A DNA stretch of 64,000 nucleotides from Tamarix chinensis (GCA_030549775.1 CM060175.1:32653262-32717261), one strand, 5' to 3'; positions 12,966 through 25,217 are shown, counted from the stretch's first letter. Notes: generated by a model from the sequence alone, not told the origin. Numbers and translations: made by a program.

Positions 12966-13915
12966 AGACCTGATAAAGAACATGTGTGTATCTACTTTTG
13001 ATAAAGGAAAGATTAATTAAGTAATTGAACTCTTGGGCCTTATGTATGGATTCATTGATTTCAAATGATTTACTTCATGTTCCTATATATTGTATGTATG
13101 GATTGTGATAAGCATGTGGAATGTTATCTTACATTGATTGATGTGTTATGTGTCGGCCTTAGTATTCGGTTACCTTACTCAGTACGAAGCGTACTGACCA
13201 CCCGTTTCATGGGTGCTGCTCAATCCCACGAGTAGGGGGCCCGCCTAATTTATTGCAGGCAGGAGATACCTACTTTGATGCTATTGATATCCATGGGACA
13301 TCAGGGGAAAGGAGTGATGACTAAACAGACCGGGTCGAGAGAAGGACATGGCTGTCTTTCCTTTTTAATATCTTAAATTTTGTCATTTTAAATTATTGTA
13401 TCGTTGAAACAATTTATTTACGTTGTTTGTTATTACCTAGAAAGACATTATTTAGTACTTTGAATTTATATAATTATGCATACTCTGATTTTAATTATTA
13501 CTAATTCAGTATATGAATGTGTTATGTAAATTGCTTTCTTAGCCTTAGCACTTGGTATCGGAACAGTTGTGATAAACTGGTCTGATACTAAGTGTGGCGG
13601 TAACATCCCCAGAATTTACAGTTTATTTATAAGTATTATGTTTGTGAAAAAAAAAATTTGTGTAAATTTTGGGGTGTTACAAATGGACTAGCAGGGGGCA
13701 AGTGGGGTGGTAGGCGGCGGCAGTTACAAGCAGCCGGACGCTCGATAATGGCAGAACTGGTGCTGGTCGGGCGTGGGAGAAGAAAAGAGGAGAAGAAGGG
13801 GCTGTGCAGCTGGACCGGCGCAGGAAAGAAGAGAGCCAGCCGGTCCAGGAAGAAAAATAAAGGAGGCAGTTGGGTTGAAGGGGTGGGCGTGCGAGGAGGA
13901 GAAGGAGGGACGGGC

Positions 13916-16900
13916 TGTAACACCACCAAATTTACTACTGAAAAATTTCGTTTAAATCAGAAGGTTTAGCGGAAGCAAAGGATAAAACCATAAACTCGGG
14001 GGTATTACCGCCACACTTAGTACCAGATCGGTTCACTCCTACCGTTCCAGTACTAAGTGCTAAGGCTATATCCGATCAACCTTTAGTACAAAGTATGACA
14101 AAAAATGCATGACGACATTTAACATAAATCCTTAATAAGAGGTAAGTCAAACAGAAGTTAGAATACGATTTGGGATTACAACCTCAGAATATGTTTCTCA
14201 AAACAAGAACGTAATACAAAATATAGCTAAACAAAAATAAATCCCGAAGGATCAATATCTGGATTGCCTACTCACTCAAGTCAAGGCTTCCACCCCAACA
14301 CAGTATCCGATCTTAAACCTGCACAAGAGGTCTGCTCCCCACCATCGGTGGATCATCACAGGACCCATTCAACCAGCGTAGTATTAGTATGGGTCCAATA
14401 CTGAGTAAGTCTCGACTTACCTCTACTTATGGGTATTTCACAAGGATGTGGCTAAGGTCCCTACGTGTTATGTGACTTGTATGCCTTGGATGCCTTGCAT
14501 GATTATATGTCGTGTTTTACATGTTGTTACTTTACCTATTATGTGTAGCACAGTTTGGATTCAAGGTATGCCTTTGTGATCGCTCTTATTACGTGTTAAT
14601 GTGGATGTGCTACAAGTTGTGACATGATATGACCCTCTAGGACATGCATGCTAGGGTTTTGGTAGCATGAAATGATAATAAAAGAACACGGGAAAGTGGA
14701 CATTTGGGAAGTTTGTATGGGGGGAACTAGATCTTGCATGAGCGTGATCCTTATGTGGGAAAAGTTGATTTGGGTTGTCCACAATTTGTAACCGATCAAA
14801 CCTGCATAGGAGGTCTGCTCCCTACCATTGGTGGATCATCATAGGACCCAATTAGGGTTTTGAGAGAAAATGAGGAATTTGAAGGGTATAAGGGTAAAAA
14901 TGATCAAGGAAGGATGGAGTATGGGGTTGAGAGTGAGAATTCACTTATATAAAGGATGAGTATGGGCTTCTAAATGAGAGAAGAGGTTTTGGGGTGAAAG
15001 AGGGAGGTTACTTGTTGAGGAAGTAAAGTGCTAGGGTTTGGCCTGGTCAACTAAGGTTTTGGATAGTCAACTGGGGCCTGTCGGTCACATGTGAACTAGG
15101 GAGATAAAGTATTACATTTGGAGAATTTTCTAATAAGAACGAGGTGCGAGATGGAGAACAAAGTGACGTTTAGGAATTACGAAAGAGTTGGGCCACATAG
15201 GTCCGATTAGGGCCTCCGAGGAGGAACCCTAGAGGGATGAGGACATTTGGAGTCGATATCATATGTTTTGGGATGTTCTATACCCTTGGGGTTTGTGTCT
15301 TACTATAGGCTACTTTACCTAAGTCTACGGGGGGTGGATGTCGGGTGTGAGAAGAGGTATGAGTCTCAAAATATGGGACGAGGGAAGAAGTAGAGTAACA
15401 ACCGCATGCATGTCAAGGGTGTGATGTGATTCAATAAGACACGAATAAGACATTAATTACGTAAATCGAAAGATTGATGAGCCCGACCCAGTCGGGTCCA
15501 CCGGTTAGAATAGTGGCCAGAGGCATTTTGCCCTGGGTGTTTATTTCCGGTCCACCGGCTATAATAGTGGTCAGAGGCGTTCTGCCCTGAGTGTTTATTC
15601 CGGTCCATCGGCTATAATAGTGGGGGATTCGGGCTCGACAGACCCAAACGAATAAGTTAATCCACAGGAAAGATACTAAGTACTTATAGTGAAACACCAT
15701 GTGAGTGGGGGCCAGTCCGGTCCACCGGTTAGAATAGTGGCCAGAGGCGTTCTGCCCTGGGTGTTTATTTCCGGTCCACCGGCTATAATAGTGGTCAGAG
15801 GCGTACTGCCTTGTGTGTTTATTTCTGGTCCACTGGCTATAATAGTGGTCAGAGGCGTTCTGCCCTGAGTGTTTATTCCGGTCCACCGGCTATAATAGTG
15901 GGGGATTCGGGCTCGACAGACCCAAACGAATAAGTTAATCCACAGGAAAGATACTAAGTACTTACAGTGAAACACCATGTGAGTGGGGGCCAGTCCGGTC
16001 CACCGGTTAGAATAGTGGCCAGACGCGTTCTGCCCTGGGTGTTTATTTCCGGTCCACCGGCTATAATAGTGGTCAGAGGCGTACTGCCCTGTGTGTTTAT
16101 TTTCGGTCCACCGGCTATAATAGTGGGCTCCCGCACTCACATGGATTAATGAAGAATGCTTTGAATGAATATGAATGAATTAATCCATGGAAAAATACTA
16201 AGTACTTACAATGAAACACCATGTGAGTCGGGGCCATGATCCGATCCACCGGCTATAATAGTGGATCAGAGGCGTTTTGCCCTGTACGTTTATTTTCCGG
16301 TCCACCAGCTATAATAGTGGATCAGAGGCGTTCTGCCCTGTGCGTATATCTTCCAGTCCACCGACTATAATAGTGGGGCTCCCGCACTTACATGGATTAT
16401 TAAAGAATATGTGTGGAATGAACATATTATTAATGAGAATAAAGAATAAGTCTAATTGGACCATGGTCAGCTTTTATTATCTGTTACTACATGCTGCTTA
16501 CGTGAGTATGCTACGTATTGAGTTTTAATAATACGGATTATTCCTACCTGAGGCGCATGAGCCAATTTATATTTCGGTTATACCATGCTTATATGTTTAA
16601 ATGAGATGTTACACATGTATCATATGCTACTATAGGTGTATGGCAAGATTCATGCTATGGGTTGTGAGTATGTATGATATTGTATCAACGTATTGTATCA
16701 TAATTTAATATGTACTTGATGTTGTAGTTTTCATCTCTCCCATGAGATATGGTAGTGAGACTTACTCAGTATTGGACCCATACTGATACTACACTGGTTG
16801 AATGGGTCCTGTGATGATCCACCGATGGTGGGGAGCAGACCTCTTGTGCAGGTTTAAGATCAGATACTGTGTTGGGGTGGAAGCCTTGACTTGAGTGAGT

Positions 16901-17255
16901 AGGCAATCCGGATATTGATCCTTCAGGATTTATTTTTGTTTAGCTATATTTTGTATTACGTTCTTGTTTTGAGAAAAATATTATGAGGTTGTAATCCCAA
17001 ATCGTATTCTAACTTCTATTTGACTTACCTCTTATTAAGGATTTATGTTAAATGTCGTCTTGCGTTTTTTGTGATACTTTGTACTAAATGTTGATCGGAT
17101 ATAGCCTTAGCACTTAGTACTGGAACGGTAGGAGTGAACCGGTCTGGTACTAAGCGTGGCGGTAATACCCCCGAGTTTACGGTTTTATCCTTTGCTTCCG
17201 CTAAACCTTCTGATTTTAAATGAAATTTTTCAATAGTAAATTTAGGGGTGTTACA
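13916..17255 (+). mobile_element. E3: foldback TGTAAC-family derivative with two inverted 3' ends
   Basis: It is flanked by CGGGC (13911-13915) and CGAGC (17256-17260). The left 500 bp (13916 to about 14411) is the near-perfect reverse complement of the right 500 bp (about 16755-17255): TGTAACACCACC...GAGTAAGTCT against AGACTTACTCAG...GGTGTTACA. From about 14412 onward it reads as a plus-strand element, with the start of the central region, a three- to four-fold higher-order CCACCGG array (15480-16385) and the 3' end. The 5' half (AT-rich end plus GC block) found in E4 and E5 is absent and replaced by the inverted 3' end. A second short inverted fragment of the same 3' block lies at about 14790-14852. 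No coding sequence was seen. Confidence 0.7.
15480..16385 (+). repeat. Higher-order CCACCGGCTATAATAGTGG array in E3
   Basis: Thirteen copies of GGTCCACCGGYTAKAATAGTGG-type motifs (first at about 15495, last at about 16353). The basic period is 53-55 bp with GCGTTCTGCCCTG spacers. These are grouped into larger units of about 245-276 bp, marked by ATACTAAGTACTTA near 15674, 15950 and 16194. Open minus-strand frames here (15431-15886, 15676-16140) exist because the period is close to 54 bp (18 codons). Confidence 0.85.
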
Positions 17256-19763
17256 CGAGCCGTGCGAGAGAGGGAGGAAGGAAGGGAGAGACGGGCCAAG
17301 GCCCAATGCGCAGGGGAGGGCTGGCCTGGTGAGGCAGCCCGAGGGGAGAAAAAAAAGAAAAAGAAAAGAAGAAAGAGTAAAAAGGGCAAAAAGGGGATGG
17401 AAAATAGGGAAAAATAAAATAAAATAATTTATAAAATCATAAAATGTAGTATTCTTGATAAATTATTTAGTTTAATAATTTAATTCATTATAATCTAATA
17501 TATTAATTTAAAAAAAGGATAAGGTTAGTAAAATATTAGTTTGGAAATTTATTTAAATAAAATAACATGATAAATAGCAAAATATTTATTTTTAATTTAT
17601 TAAATACTCTTATCCAAATTTAATACTCTAAAATCCATAAAATAATTAAAATAAATAATTTTAAAAGCAGATTTTATTCCAAATAAAAATTATTTATTAA
17701 AATATAGGTTTTCGAAATTTTTGAGGGATTATAAAGAAGGGCTACGGGATGGCTTGAGAGGGTGTATTGTGGTGGTGCAGGGCGGTAGTAGAAGGTGCCA
17801 GGAGGCATTGCAGGCTGTGGGTATGGTCGTTGGAGCAACGGGGGGCGGCGACGTGCAAAAATAGGGGTGGAATGGGGGGAGAAGAAATGGGAGAGAGAGG
17901 AGATCGGGGGTAAGGGGCTCAAAAGAATGGGGCAGAAAATGGCTGAAGGGGAGAAGAAAAAGAAAAGGAAGGGTAGGGGGATAGGTGGTCATCGGGAGGT
18001 AGTGTTTTGGGTGGCAGGGAGATGGTGACAAAGGGGAGGAAAGGGGAGCCATGCGGGATGGGGTGCATGGCTGCCCGGTTCCAAATTGGTGAAAAACATA
18101 CAAGGGAGAGAGAGAGAGAGAGAGGGAGAGACAAATGGTGGCAGTGCTTGCAGGCTGCAGTGGTCGGCGTGGTGCTCAGGGTGACAGTCATGGCCGAAGA
18201 AGATAGGTCGGGCAACTGGGTTGAGGCATATAGAAGGAAGAAGAAAGAAAGGAGGGGGAGGTGTAGACCGGCGCAGGTAGGAGGGCGAGTGGGCCAGCCC
18301 GGCTTGGGAAAAAAGGAAGGGAGGGGGTCTGGTTGGTTGAGCCATACGTGTAGGGTGAGAGAATGGGCCAATGGCCCAGATGCGCAAGGAGGGGAGGGCT
18401 AGCCTGGTGCGGCGGCCCGAAGGAAAAAGAAGGAAAAGAAAAAGAAAGAAGAAAAAGGAGAGTAAGGAGAAGGAAAAGAAGGAAAATGGGAAAATAGAGA
18501 AAAATAATTTAATTTAATTTAGAAAGTAATAAAATGAAATATTTTTTATAATTCATTTAATTTAATAATTTAATTCAATGTAATTTAATATATTAGTGTA
18601 AAAAGGATAATTTTAGTAAAATATTAGTTTGGAAAATTATTTAAATAAAAATATATGATAAAATAAAAAATATTTATTTTTAATTTACTAAACACTTCTA
18701 TCCAAATTTATATACTCAAAAATCCATAAAATAATTAAACTAAATAACTTTAAAAGCTAATTTATTTCAAATAAAAGATATTTATTAAGTTATGGGTTTT
18801 CTAAAATTTTGGGGGATTACACAAATGGTCCCAACTTAAGTGATCTTCCACTTTAAGTGATTAGTATCTTATTCATTCCCTATTCATTTTAGATATCACT
18901 CACAACCATGCACAACTCTAGTATGAATCCTACCCTACTACCACCTCGGGCCTACCTTATTCTTTTAGAAACCTTATTTTCCTAATCCTAGGTATATCCT
19001 TACTCCTAAATGATCTTTTATGTCCCCCAATTTATCTAACAAACCCAAACCTGTCATTAGAAACTCCTCTATTCATAAGTCATAACCTATTTCCCCATTT
19101 ATCACATATGATAACAATTAGCCTTTAGGGTTACTCCTCAAAAACCTATTTTTTCCCTATTTAATCTAGCCCCTCCTATACTACCTGGTTAACCCTAATT
19201 TTCCACAACTAGACATATTTTACTATGCTTATTCTTCTCCTAATGTTTTGTAGCTAACTTCTCCATTTCATACATGTAATAATAACCTCCCAAAATAGAC
19301 CCTTTTAAAACCCTATTTTTCCCATGGTAGTTATATTTTCTCCCATTTATCCCACCTAGCCATTAGATTTAACACACATTTCTCAAATATAATGTTTAAC
19401 ATCTTAGTTGAGAGTTACAACCCAACTCCCCCTTTCCTACATGTGATAATGACCTATCCTCTTAGAGTTTTGTACTACCAAAACCCTAGTTCCACTTGCT
19501 TAGTAATATCCCATCCCTTAACATCCAAAGACTCCCTCAATTGTGCCAAGCTACCTAAAAATGTCATGATTTTCCCTATATCCATTCTTACCAACCATCC
19601 CTCACTTAAACACTCCTAGACAGAGCTCGTATTAGGTTTGAATCACCCTATGCATGGTCAACCCTATCCCTATAATATTTTCCCTAGTCTACTTTTATAT
19701 TTACCATATTTATTTCTTTAGCACCTTCTAAATGATATTTAGCTAAATTTCACCCTAGGTTTT

Positions 19764-22700
19764 TGTAATACCCCGTATTTTTGAAATCCAAATTTACTAA
19801 GCTAAATGATTTTATTAGCGTAATTTCATGTAAATATTTAATTATTTTAATTTTGATTTATTTTATGGATTTATCTACGATTTCAACTTCATATTTGAAT
19901 TTAATTAATCGTTTTCATTGCAAACCATTCTAGATAAATTCGTTCATGACCATGATTTTATTATATTCTTATGATTTTGATTTTTGGTTAAAAATATGTA
20001 TTTCCTTTCCTTATCGTGTTTTGATTTTTAATATTTTTGATCCGATTTTTATTATAACTTCGTCATGTGATTTCGACTTTATTTTGGGGTTATATTTCGT
20101 TAACGAAATATATTATTTAAATTATAGAATTTATGTTTAAATAGTTAAATTTATTTTAATAATTTTATCTGTAGAAAATATTTCCAACTTTAAATTTTTT
20201 TTTTCGGAAATCATTAATATTTTCGGAAAGTTTTAAATTAAAAAGGTTTTTCGGAGATTATTTATGAATTTCTTTCCGAAATTAATTTTCTTTTATTTTT
20301 ATGCCTTTTGATTTAAGGAAAATTGAATTTGGAAATTATTTAAATTTGTCTCAGTTTATTCGAATTTGACTTAAATATGTTATTATATGCTTTTAAATAA
20401 TTTTTCGAGGTCTTATAATATATTTTCGTAAACAATATAAATTTTTACGTTCGTTAGCAAATTTTTCCGAAAATGTTTATGAAATTCTTTATATAGTTCT
20501 TTTATTAATTTTAAGCTTTCGGAACCTTACGAAATAATTTTCTTTTAATAAATTTTAGATAAATATCTTCCAATAATAATTTTTAAACATTTAGTATATT
20601 ATTTTATATATGTACTTGTATTTAAAAAAAACGCTGCACCAACCCATCGGACCCCACCTCTTCTTTGCCTTTTCTTTCTTCTCTCCTTTCCCTTCTCTTT
20701 CCCTTTCCCGACTCCCCTGCCCTTTGCTTCCGCGACCCAGCCTCTCTCACCGCCTCTTCTCCCCAGCTCCTCCCTCCTCCAGCCACCGCCAGCCACGACT
20801 GCCACCGGCGACACAGCACCAACAACCGAAGCTGCGCAACAACAGCTGCTGCAGCAGCAACTGAAGTAGCAGCCACCGAAGCAGCGCAGGAGCAGCAGCA
20901 GCAGCGATGAGTCGCCGTCTGGCTCCGGCGAGCCTCGCTGACCACCGGCAAGCAACCCCTGGCCCCCGACGAAGCTTCTCCAGCCTTCCTTTGCTCCGAT
21001 TTATTGATTTTTGTTTGGTATAAATTTTTGAAAAACCCTAATATGGATTTGATTAATTGAGTATGAATCAGCTTATGATAAGCTAAATTGATTGTTTGAT
21101 TATGTATATATGTGTTGTAAGATTGATTTGGATATGTTAATTGTATGCTTTGTGTTGGAAATTTGGAAAATTGGATTTTTGGCTGGGTTATGCCCAAAAT
21201 TTTTGGATTCGCTTGATTTGGCGATTTTGGATGAATTGATTATACAATATGTTTTTAAATGTATCTAATTTCATGTCAAAACCGTCAATTTGATTCCTAG
21301 GTAAAAATTCATGTGCGATAAAATTTGGGTCGCATAATTGAGTCGTTTTGCTCAATTGATTTTATAATATCGTTTAAAATATATTTAATTTAATATCAGA
21401 AGTGTTGATTTGGGAAAAATTGTGCGTAATTGATCAGAATTGGATTTTTAGATCAAAACTCTTGTGAGATTAAATTAGATTGTGTAATTGGGTCATTTTA
21501 TTCAATCAACTATATAATTTATATTATAATATATTTAATTACATTTCCAAACCGTCAATTTATATATTTTAGTAAGAACTGATCGGCTTTGTATTCTGGG
21601 CTCAAAAACCCTAATTGTGCTAAATTGGGTATATCTTTTATTGGTTTTGGGCAATTGATTATACAATATGTTATAAAATACGTCTAACTACATTTCTAAA
21701 CATTTATATTAAATAAATTAATAGAATTCAACCGAATTGTATTTTCAGACCTAAAACCCTAGATTTTAAGTGAAATTATGAAATTGATCATATGTATAAT
21801 TTTTTTTCTAAAATTAAATTTATGAAAATAGTTGAAATGATCCTAATTGCATTCTAATACCTTTAATTGGAATTAAATGATTTGAATTACCTGAGTTTGT
21901 GTCGTGGGTTTTAAAACCCTAATTTTGAAAACGGATTGTCTTGAATTGGCTAATCGGAAGATTGTTTTGTTGAAATTAATTATTGAGATTTATCTCAAAT
22001 TAGTTTAATTGTGTTTTACAACTATCAATTTGAGGTAATCAAAGTGATTTGGTCGATTTGTAGTTTAGGCATTAAAAACCTTGATTTGTCGGATATGGTT
22101 TTATAAAATTGATTGTGCTATGCGTCTTTTATCTAATAAATTTTCAGCTTTGATTTTTAAATCATTTGAATTATGTTTTAATCTAATCAGTTTGGATTTG
22201 GTTTTATACAAATGGTTGGTTTGCCTATTTAGTTGTAAAACCTAATGAATAAGTCATTTTTGATAAATTAACTTATAATCGATCATTTTTTTCCCGACTT
22301 TTTAAATTAATTTGAAATGTCCCAAGTGATTTGTGTTTAATCCGATTTGATTTATATTTAATCTTAAATCTTAATAGAGCTATTCTCTTGAGTCCTAAGT
22401 TTTGGACACATTTTCCAAGAAAGGTCGTTTGTCTTGATTTTGTTATAATATGTGAATTATTAATTGATAAGATGATTTCTAACCTTGTTCTGATTTCTAT
22501 CGGTGATCTAGGAAAACTTTCTCGTGGATTTTTGAGCTCTCGATAACTCTCTCTTTCTCAAGTTGCTTAGCTAGCTTCGGATTTAGGTAATTCACTACTT
22601 ACCTTTACTTATGATGGAATCTGGATGTATGTCTGTTCCGAGTGGAAGGTGATGACTATGCTTATTGTTCATTTAATCTTGTCCAGCATATGTTATATTC

Positions 22701-24291
22701 TGTGTGGTAATTTTATATATGTATGAATTCATAGCCTCAATGCCAATGCATGTTAGTATGACATTAAATATGGTATGTATTTGAGTATATGAGTGGTTGA
22801 GTATGGATTTGAAACTATTTGATACCTTATGTCGTATCCTTATGTCAAGGAATTATTTATGTGGGCCTGATTTATGGTCAGTTAAAATCCTTGAATAATA
22901 TACTAATGATTTAAAGTGAAAGATCATGTGAGTTGGGCCGAGGTGTAGGGTCCCTTCCACCGGATGATAATAGTGGCTTAAGTGTCCTATCCCTGAGAGG
23001 TGATTCAAGCCATTCCACCGGTTCAGAATAGTGGCTCAAGAGTGTTTTGCCCTGAGAGGTGTAGAGTCTGTTCCACCGGACGATAATAGTGGCTCAAGTG
23101 ACTTGTCCATGAGAGGTACTTCAGTCTATTCCACCGGATTAAGAATAGTGGGGCCCTATACTCAACGTGAATAAGAATATGATATGAGATAAGTAATGAA
23201 TAAGATACTAATTATTTAAAGTAGAAGATTACGTGAGTCGGGACTAGGTGTAGGGTCCGTTCCACCGAACGATAGTAGTGGCTCAGGTGTCCTATCCTTG
23301 AGAAGTGCTTCAAGCCATTCCACCGGTTAAGAATAGTGGCTCAAGAGTGTTTTTCCCTGAGAGGTGTAGGATCCATTCCACTGGATGATAATAGTGGCTC
23401 GGGTGTGTTGTCCCCAAGAGGTGCTTCAGACCATTCCACGTGTTTAAGAATAGTGGGGTCCCTGAACTCATCGTAAATAAATAAAATCGAATGTAATAAT
23501 GATCATTATTGGATTTCTAGATTGGTGCTAATTAGCATGCGATCGTGATTTCTTGTATGCTTGTATCTCATGTGCCGTCATGTCTAGTAATGTACTTATA
23601 AGTATGAATTTGTGACCCTATGTTTTATTGTATGTAATACATGTATAATTGAGCATGAGAATTGTAAGCTAGAGTCTTTTATATCTTATGTGTTTCATGT
23701 TTCCTTCCATGATTTGGGTAGTCTTCATTTACTCAGTACCAGACCCGTACTGATGGTACCTTGCTGAATGGGTCCTGTGATGATCCACTGATGGTGGGGA
23801 GCAGACCTCTTGTGCAGGTTTAAGATCGGATACTATTTTGGGGTGGAAGGCTTGACTTGAGAGAGTAGGCAATCCGGAATTTGATCCATCGGGTTTTATC
23901 TTGTTTAACTGTATTCATTATTGGAAGTTATAAGTGTTGTATTTAAAATTTCATGGGTATTGTAATTAACTTTCAATTTCTCGTACTCTGATAAGATTTT
24001 AAAATTCGAATTTATTTCACAGGTTCCGCTGATTAATTTAATGATGATTTTATTTAGTGAATTTATTCACTTGTCATCTGCCTGCAGATATCTCCTTGTG
24101 GGAGTATATCCTCACAGCATAGATGTTATTTGAAATTTTTTTTGATAGGTTTTAGCCTTGCATCTAGCATGAGATAGATGGTGGACATTTATCTTGTGTT
24201 AGATGTGGCGGTAACATTCCCCAAATTCTATTTTAGCTTTCGCTTTATTCTTTCAATTTTTTTTTCAGGAGTGAATTTTGGGGGTGTTACA
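19764..24291 (+). mobile_element. E5: intact 4.5-kb solo-LTR-like element, plus, inserted in E0
   Basis: It begins TGTAATACCCCGTATTTTTG and ends TTTTGGGGGTGTTACA, with a perfect 5-bp duplication GTTTT (19759-19763 and 24292-24296). This is the clearest full-length copy. It contains an AT-rich 5' end (19764-20630), a pyrimidine then GC-rich block (20640-20990), a long AT-rich centre with ATTG/AATTGATT repetitive sequence (21000-22500), a CCACCGG...AATAGTGG array (22945-23475), and the conserved block with GAATGGGTCCTGTGATGATC near 23764 and GATGTGGCGGTAACATTCCC near 24201. The Ala/Ser/Gln-rich frames in 20600-21000 occur on both strands and are CAG/GCA-rich, so they are not called genes. Confidence 0.78.
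22945..23475 (+). repeat. CCACCGG...AATAGTGG array in E5, two higher-order units
   Basis: Two units of about 285 bp (from about 22915 and 23200, each opening with a TAATnATTTAAAGT-like segment). Each carries four TTCCACCGG...ATAGTGGCTCA copies spaced about 55 bp, with CCTGAGAGGTG spacers. Confidence 0.8.
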
Positions 24292-25214
24292 GTTTTCCCC
24301 ATATGACTATTTTCATAATGTCAAACAAAGTGCCCCTAGATCTCAAAACCCTACCTTTGTCTTATGGCCTTAAATGCAAGAACTTCCTAACATTCCAAAA
24401 CATGTAGTGCTATATAATAGAATTACACACCAACACACAAACTAACACAATTATGTGCACACATATTCTTACCTTTAGTGCTTGCACGTCAAGATGCACA
24501 TACAAACCTAGGCCATTTAATATTTCTTGCAGGTATTCACTTATCATATAATAAAGTCACATTTTAACAACAAAAAAAAGGCCCTAGGGTGTGGAGTGGC
24601 CTAGATGAGACAACGGCGGTGGCTGGAGGCTGGAACATGGGGTGTAGGATAGGGCTTGATGAGGGAGAAAGAGAGGAGAGGGGCATCATTAGGGGGTATT
24701 TATAGGTAAGAGAGGGGGATGACGAAAAAGGGAAGGCGATGAGGGTGGCCATTCATAGAGGAATGACAATGTAGTGATGGTATGTAAGGGCAGGTGTAGG
24801 GAGGTGCATGTGCAAGGGGTGTAGGTGTAGAGGGATCATGAAGTAAGGTAAAGGAGAAAAAGAAGGGGGCTAGGGGCGTCACCTAAGAGAAAAGAAAAAG
24901 GAGAGGAGGATTGGGCGGGTTGGGGGGAAAGGAAGAAAAGAAGGGAGGGGAGAGTGTGGGCTGGCTGCGACATAGTCCAAGCAAGAAGAAAGGGAGAAAA
25001 AGAAGAAGAAAGAAGAAAAGGAAAAAGGAGAAAGAAAAATAAAGAAAAAAGGGAAAAAAATATGTTGTGAAATTTTTAGGTTGGGTTTTTGGAAAATTCT
25101 TTTTTGGTAATTATATAAATAATTAAAAATTATTATAATTTGCCTATAATTTATTCTAGGCTAGATAATAAAAATAATATATCAAAATTAGGATGAATAA
25201 TTGATTTTAAATCT

Positions 25215-25217
<3 letters not shown>

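Larger units (their letters stand above)
9271..13681 (+). mobile_element. E4: 4.4-kb solo-LTR-like element, plus, inserted in E2
   Basis: It begins TGAAATACCCCG and ends TTTGGGGTGTTACA, flanked by GATGG (9266-9270) and AATGG (13682-13686). Order: AT-rich 5' end; pyrimidine-rich tract (9700-9840); CpG-rich GC block (9840-10340); AT-rich centre with ATT runs (10900-11520); TTAGGG-containing 26-27 bp array (11976-12545); CCACCGG/ATAATAGTGG array (12660-12965); conserved 3' block with GCCTTAGCACTTGGTA at about 13540. The surviving CpG-rich block suggests it is younger than E0 and E1 (inference). The Ser/Pro-rich open frame at 9974-10342 lies in the GC block, has no recognisable domain, and is not called a gene. 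Confidence 0.75.
4541..17733 (-). mobile_element. E2: long solo-LTR-like element, minus, inserted in E1 and interrupted by E4 and E3
   Basis: It starts TGTAACACCCCC at 4541 and ends GAGGGATTATA at 17733, with a perfect AAGAA duplication (4536-4540 and 17734-17738). Its own sequence is 4541-9265, 13682-13910 and 17256-17733, about 5.4 kb. It is the same subfamily as E1 and E8: 3' block 4541-5000, CCACTATTAT array 5205-5740, G-poor array 6390-7740, GA-rich block 8390-9265 continuing at 13687-13910 and 17261-17410, then AT-rich 5' end. The terminal TG has decayed to TA on the 5' side. No protein domain was seen; the Pro/Ser-rich open frames in the GA-rich block look like composition artefacts. 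Confidence 0.75.
392..18821 (-). mobile_element. E1: long solo-LTR-like element, minus, interrupted by E2
   Basis: The 3' terminus TGTAAGACCTCC starts at 392 and the 5' terminus GGGGGATTACA ends at 18821. It is flanked by a perfect 5-bp duplication CAAAT (387-391 and 18822-18826). After removing E2 (4541-17733 plus one AAGAA copy), about 5.2 kb remain: 392-4540 and 17739-18821. In element orientation the order is AT-rich 5' end, purine/pyrimidine-asymmetric GC-rich block (about 17740-18510 and 4095-4540), G-poor-strand array (2240-3430), CCACTATTAT array (1030-1500) and conserved 3' block (420-870). TG...CA ends with 5-bp duplications indicate an LTR. No internal gag-pol is present, so it behaves as a solo LTR or large non-autonomous retroelement. 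The lineage is not assigned. Confidence 0.75.

Noticed and set aside
15431..16140. 18-residue repeat protein on the minus strand (NKHxGQNASDHYYSxWT pattern)
   Set aside because: The array period of 53-55 bp keeps several frames open at once, on both strands. No start context, and the frame breaks where the spacing is not a multiple of three.
15480..16385. CRISPR-like array (regular repeats with spacers)
   Set aside because: The spacers are themselves repeats, repeats and spacers are of variable length, the context is a plant retroelement, and no associated genes are present.
20600..21197. Ala/Ser/Cys-rich frames on both strands in E5
   Set aside because: They come from CAG/GCA-rich low-complexity DNA in the same block. 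No domain is visible and the frame is not maintained between copies.
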